Source: Roseivirga echinicomitans
Lineage (GTDB): Bacteria > Bacteroidota > Bacteroidia > Cytophagales > Cyclobacteriaceae
Direction of reading: 5' to 3'
Assembly (NCBI RefSeq): GCF_001592935.1
Contig: NZ_LRDB01000023.1
Coordinates: 310,001-374,000, forward strand
Length of the DNA: 64,000 bases
Shown here one piece after another: positions 62,907-64,000 of this stretch. The notes beneath the pieces were generated by a model. That model was not told the DNA's origin. It made no database searches and was given only the letters and a program-made list of their open reading frames with translations. Every line of letters begins with the position of its first letter. Position 1 is the stretch's first letter. Both the position numbers and the translations under genes were made by a program.

Positions 62907-62945
62907 TCAAACACGTTAAAAACAGCACAATAAATAACAAATCCC

Positions 62946-62992
62946 AAAGCCCATGCGTTTAGGTTGTCATCACCTAAACATTCATGGGCTTT
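62946..62992 (+). terminator. Long two-part hairpin after the DUF1761 gene
   Basis: AAAGCCCATG (62946-62955) pairs with CATGGGCTTT (62983-62992), and inside it TTTAGGT (62958-62964) pairs with ACCTAAA (62972-62978) around a 7-base loop. 17 base pairs in all, with a short T tail. A terminator is likely; it could be a small structured RNA. Confidence 0.6.
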
Positions 62993-63093
62993 AAATCGTC
63001 TTGGATGTGACTAAAAAAATTATTGTACTCGATGGTCATCTCGGGAACTAACTGAGCAATTTTTTTATTTAGGTATGGTCAAACAACTCAGAC

Positions 63094-63261
63094 ATGAAAA
63101 ATCAGAAACAACAAACACTACCTGTTGCCTACAAACAAGGCTGGCAGATAGCCCAAGCCGAAGATGAAATGTTCACTCAAATTAATAACCGATTGAAGTC
63201 TATAAAGGCCATCAACAAATTAAAACGTGGTGAGCTTTTTTTAGAGGTAATTGAGAGCTGA
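63094..63261 (+). CDS. Small hypothetical protein
   Basis: A 55-residue frame from ATG 63094, beginning MKNQKQQTLPVAYKQGWQ and ending LKRGELFLEVIES. It is charged and helical with no signal peptide, and fits into the gap before the convergent epimerase gene. Short length keeps it tentative. Confidence 0.45.
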   Translation: MKNQKQQTLPVAYKQGWQIAQAEDEMFTQINNRLKSIKAINKLKRGELFLEVIES

Positions 63262-63273
63262 ATTAGCTTCTCA

Positions 63274-64000
63274 TTAAAAATCCAGAGGACTCGGTTTTAA
63301 GAAGCTATACCCTAGGTCAGTAAGCTTTTTCCCCGACACTTTTTTAGAATCAATAAGTTCAGGCGCCTCCCAAATGGGTTGGTCAAAGTTATGCTTATGC
63401 GCCATGGATTCGTGTACTTCTTTGCGTGTTGGGTGTTCTGGGCAAACTAAATTGAGTGTGCCCTCTTCTAGCAAATCACCCTTTATTAATTGCTGAATAA
63501 TATTGATGACGTCATCGCGATGAATGTAATTAACTGGTGTAATGGCTCCTGATGTGGCCTTGTCTGCAAACCACTTTCCTGGAATTCTGTCTTCGCCCAT
63601 TAAGCCTCCACAACGGAGAACAGTAAGTTTAGCCTCCACATGGCGAATTTCTCTTTCACCATATACCACCGCTTTTGTCGATCCATTTTCTAAATCGAAA
63701 TCGGTAGTTTCGGTCACCCAACCCTCTGTATTAGGGTAATATGAGGTGGAACTCACAAAGATCACTCTGGGCACCTTGTGCTGATCCACCAAGTATTTCA
63801 GGTACTTGATTTGTTCGCCATAAAACTCAGGCGTATTTCTTTTTCTCCCTGGGGGAATATTAATAACGAGTACATCGGTTTGAAAAAGGGCGTTGAAATC
63901 TTCGCCCATAGGCATGGGGTCCATTTTGAGTAAAAACGGACTAATTCCTGCATTGGAAAGCGAATCGAATTTTTCTTTTGAAGTAGTACTGCCCAATACA
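63274..64000 (-). CDS. NAD(P)-dependent epimerase/dehydratase-like protein, 5' end missing
   Basis: At least 241 residues; the frame is open at the right edge, and the TTG at 63996 is not a supported start. The visible part begins within a Rossmann fold after the first beta strand (GSTTSKEKFDSLSNAG), then has DVLVINIPPG, VIFVSSTSYYPNTEGWVTE and VLRCGGLMGEDRIP, resembling the YeeZ-like SDR family. Substrate unknown. Confidence 0.82.
   Translation of the reverse strand, partial: VLGSTTSKEKFDSLSNAGISPFLLKMDPMPMGEDFNALFQTDVLVINIPPGRKRNTPEFYGEQIKYLKYLVDQHKVPRVIFVSSTSYYPNTEGWVTETTDFDLENGSTKAVVYGEREIRHVEAKLTVLRCGGLMGEDRIPGKWFADKATSGAITPVNYIHRDDVINIIQQLIKGDLLEEGTLNLVCPEHPTRKEVHESMAHKHNFDQPIWEAPELIDSKKVSGKKLTDLGYSFLKPSPLDF

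Noticed and set aside
1-64000. CRISPR array, rRNA or tRNA genes
   Set aside because: No evenly spaced repeats and no conserved rRNA or tRNA segments were seen in any gap.

Overview
The window looks like chromosomal DNA of a free-living Bacteroidota bacterium, most likely of the order Cytophagales (Roseivirga/Fulvivirga-like). This is inferred from gene content and signals, not from a database search. The clues are several promoters of the Bacteroidota form TTTG-N19-TAnnTTTG, little sign of Shine-Dalgarno sequences, a TonB-dependent receptor with a carboxypeptidase-like domain, many secreted proteins and lipoproteins (with cleavage sites of the AxAQ or SSC kind), large MacB/FtsX-type permeases, DUF1080 proteins and a DUF2795 protein. 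No rRNA, tRNA, CRISPR array, transposase or integrase was seen.

Layout. 1-8.5 kb, plus strand: a flavoprotein reductase cut by the window edge, a PlsC-type acyltransferase, gatC, a membrane/TPR protein, a LolD/MacB-type ATPase, a PduO-type cobalamin adenosyltransferase, ilvE and a secreted protein. 8.5-15.4 kb, minus strand: TonB receptor, RluA-type pseudouridine synthase, a PhoR/PhoB-like two-component pair, a DUF3108 protein and an aminopeptidase. 15.5-20.3 kb: recA, an ABC permease, queA and ispD. 20.4-31.5 kb: a sugar block with two DUF1080 (3-keto-glycoside hydrolase) proteins, a transporter, a Gfo/Idh/MocA dehydrogenase and a sugar isomerase. After a regulatory group (TPR histidine kinase, NarL-type regulator, stand-alone GerE protein) comes a minus-strand GMC oxidoreductase with its Tat-exported gamma subunit. 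31.6-44.6 kb is mostly housekeeping: ettA, OsmC, lipA, rpsT, radC, pheT, zapA and rny. 44.7-52.9 kb: two S41 peptidases, a large permease, a DUF4221 lipoprotein, a MarR regulator and a secreted RidA.

53.0-55.2 kb is the clearest accessory region. Two minus-strand protease genes (a zinc metallopeptidase and a trypsin-like serine protease) are packed between attC-like hairpins with GTTAGGC/GCCTAAC cores, and the block lies between 14-bp direct repeats. It resembles integron gene cassettes without an integrase (CALIN-like).

55.2-64 kb: an M61 peptidase, a REP/MITE-like inverted-repeat element, a pentapeptide-repeat protein, a Fic protein with an array of operator-like sites at its start codon, a MoxR-type AAA/vWA pair, small lipoprotein and membrane genes, and an epimerase-like gene cut by the window end.
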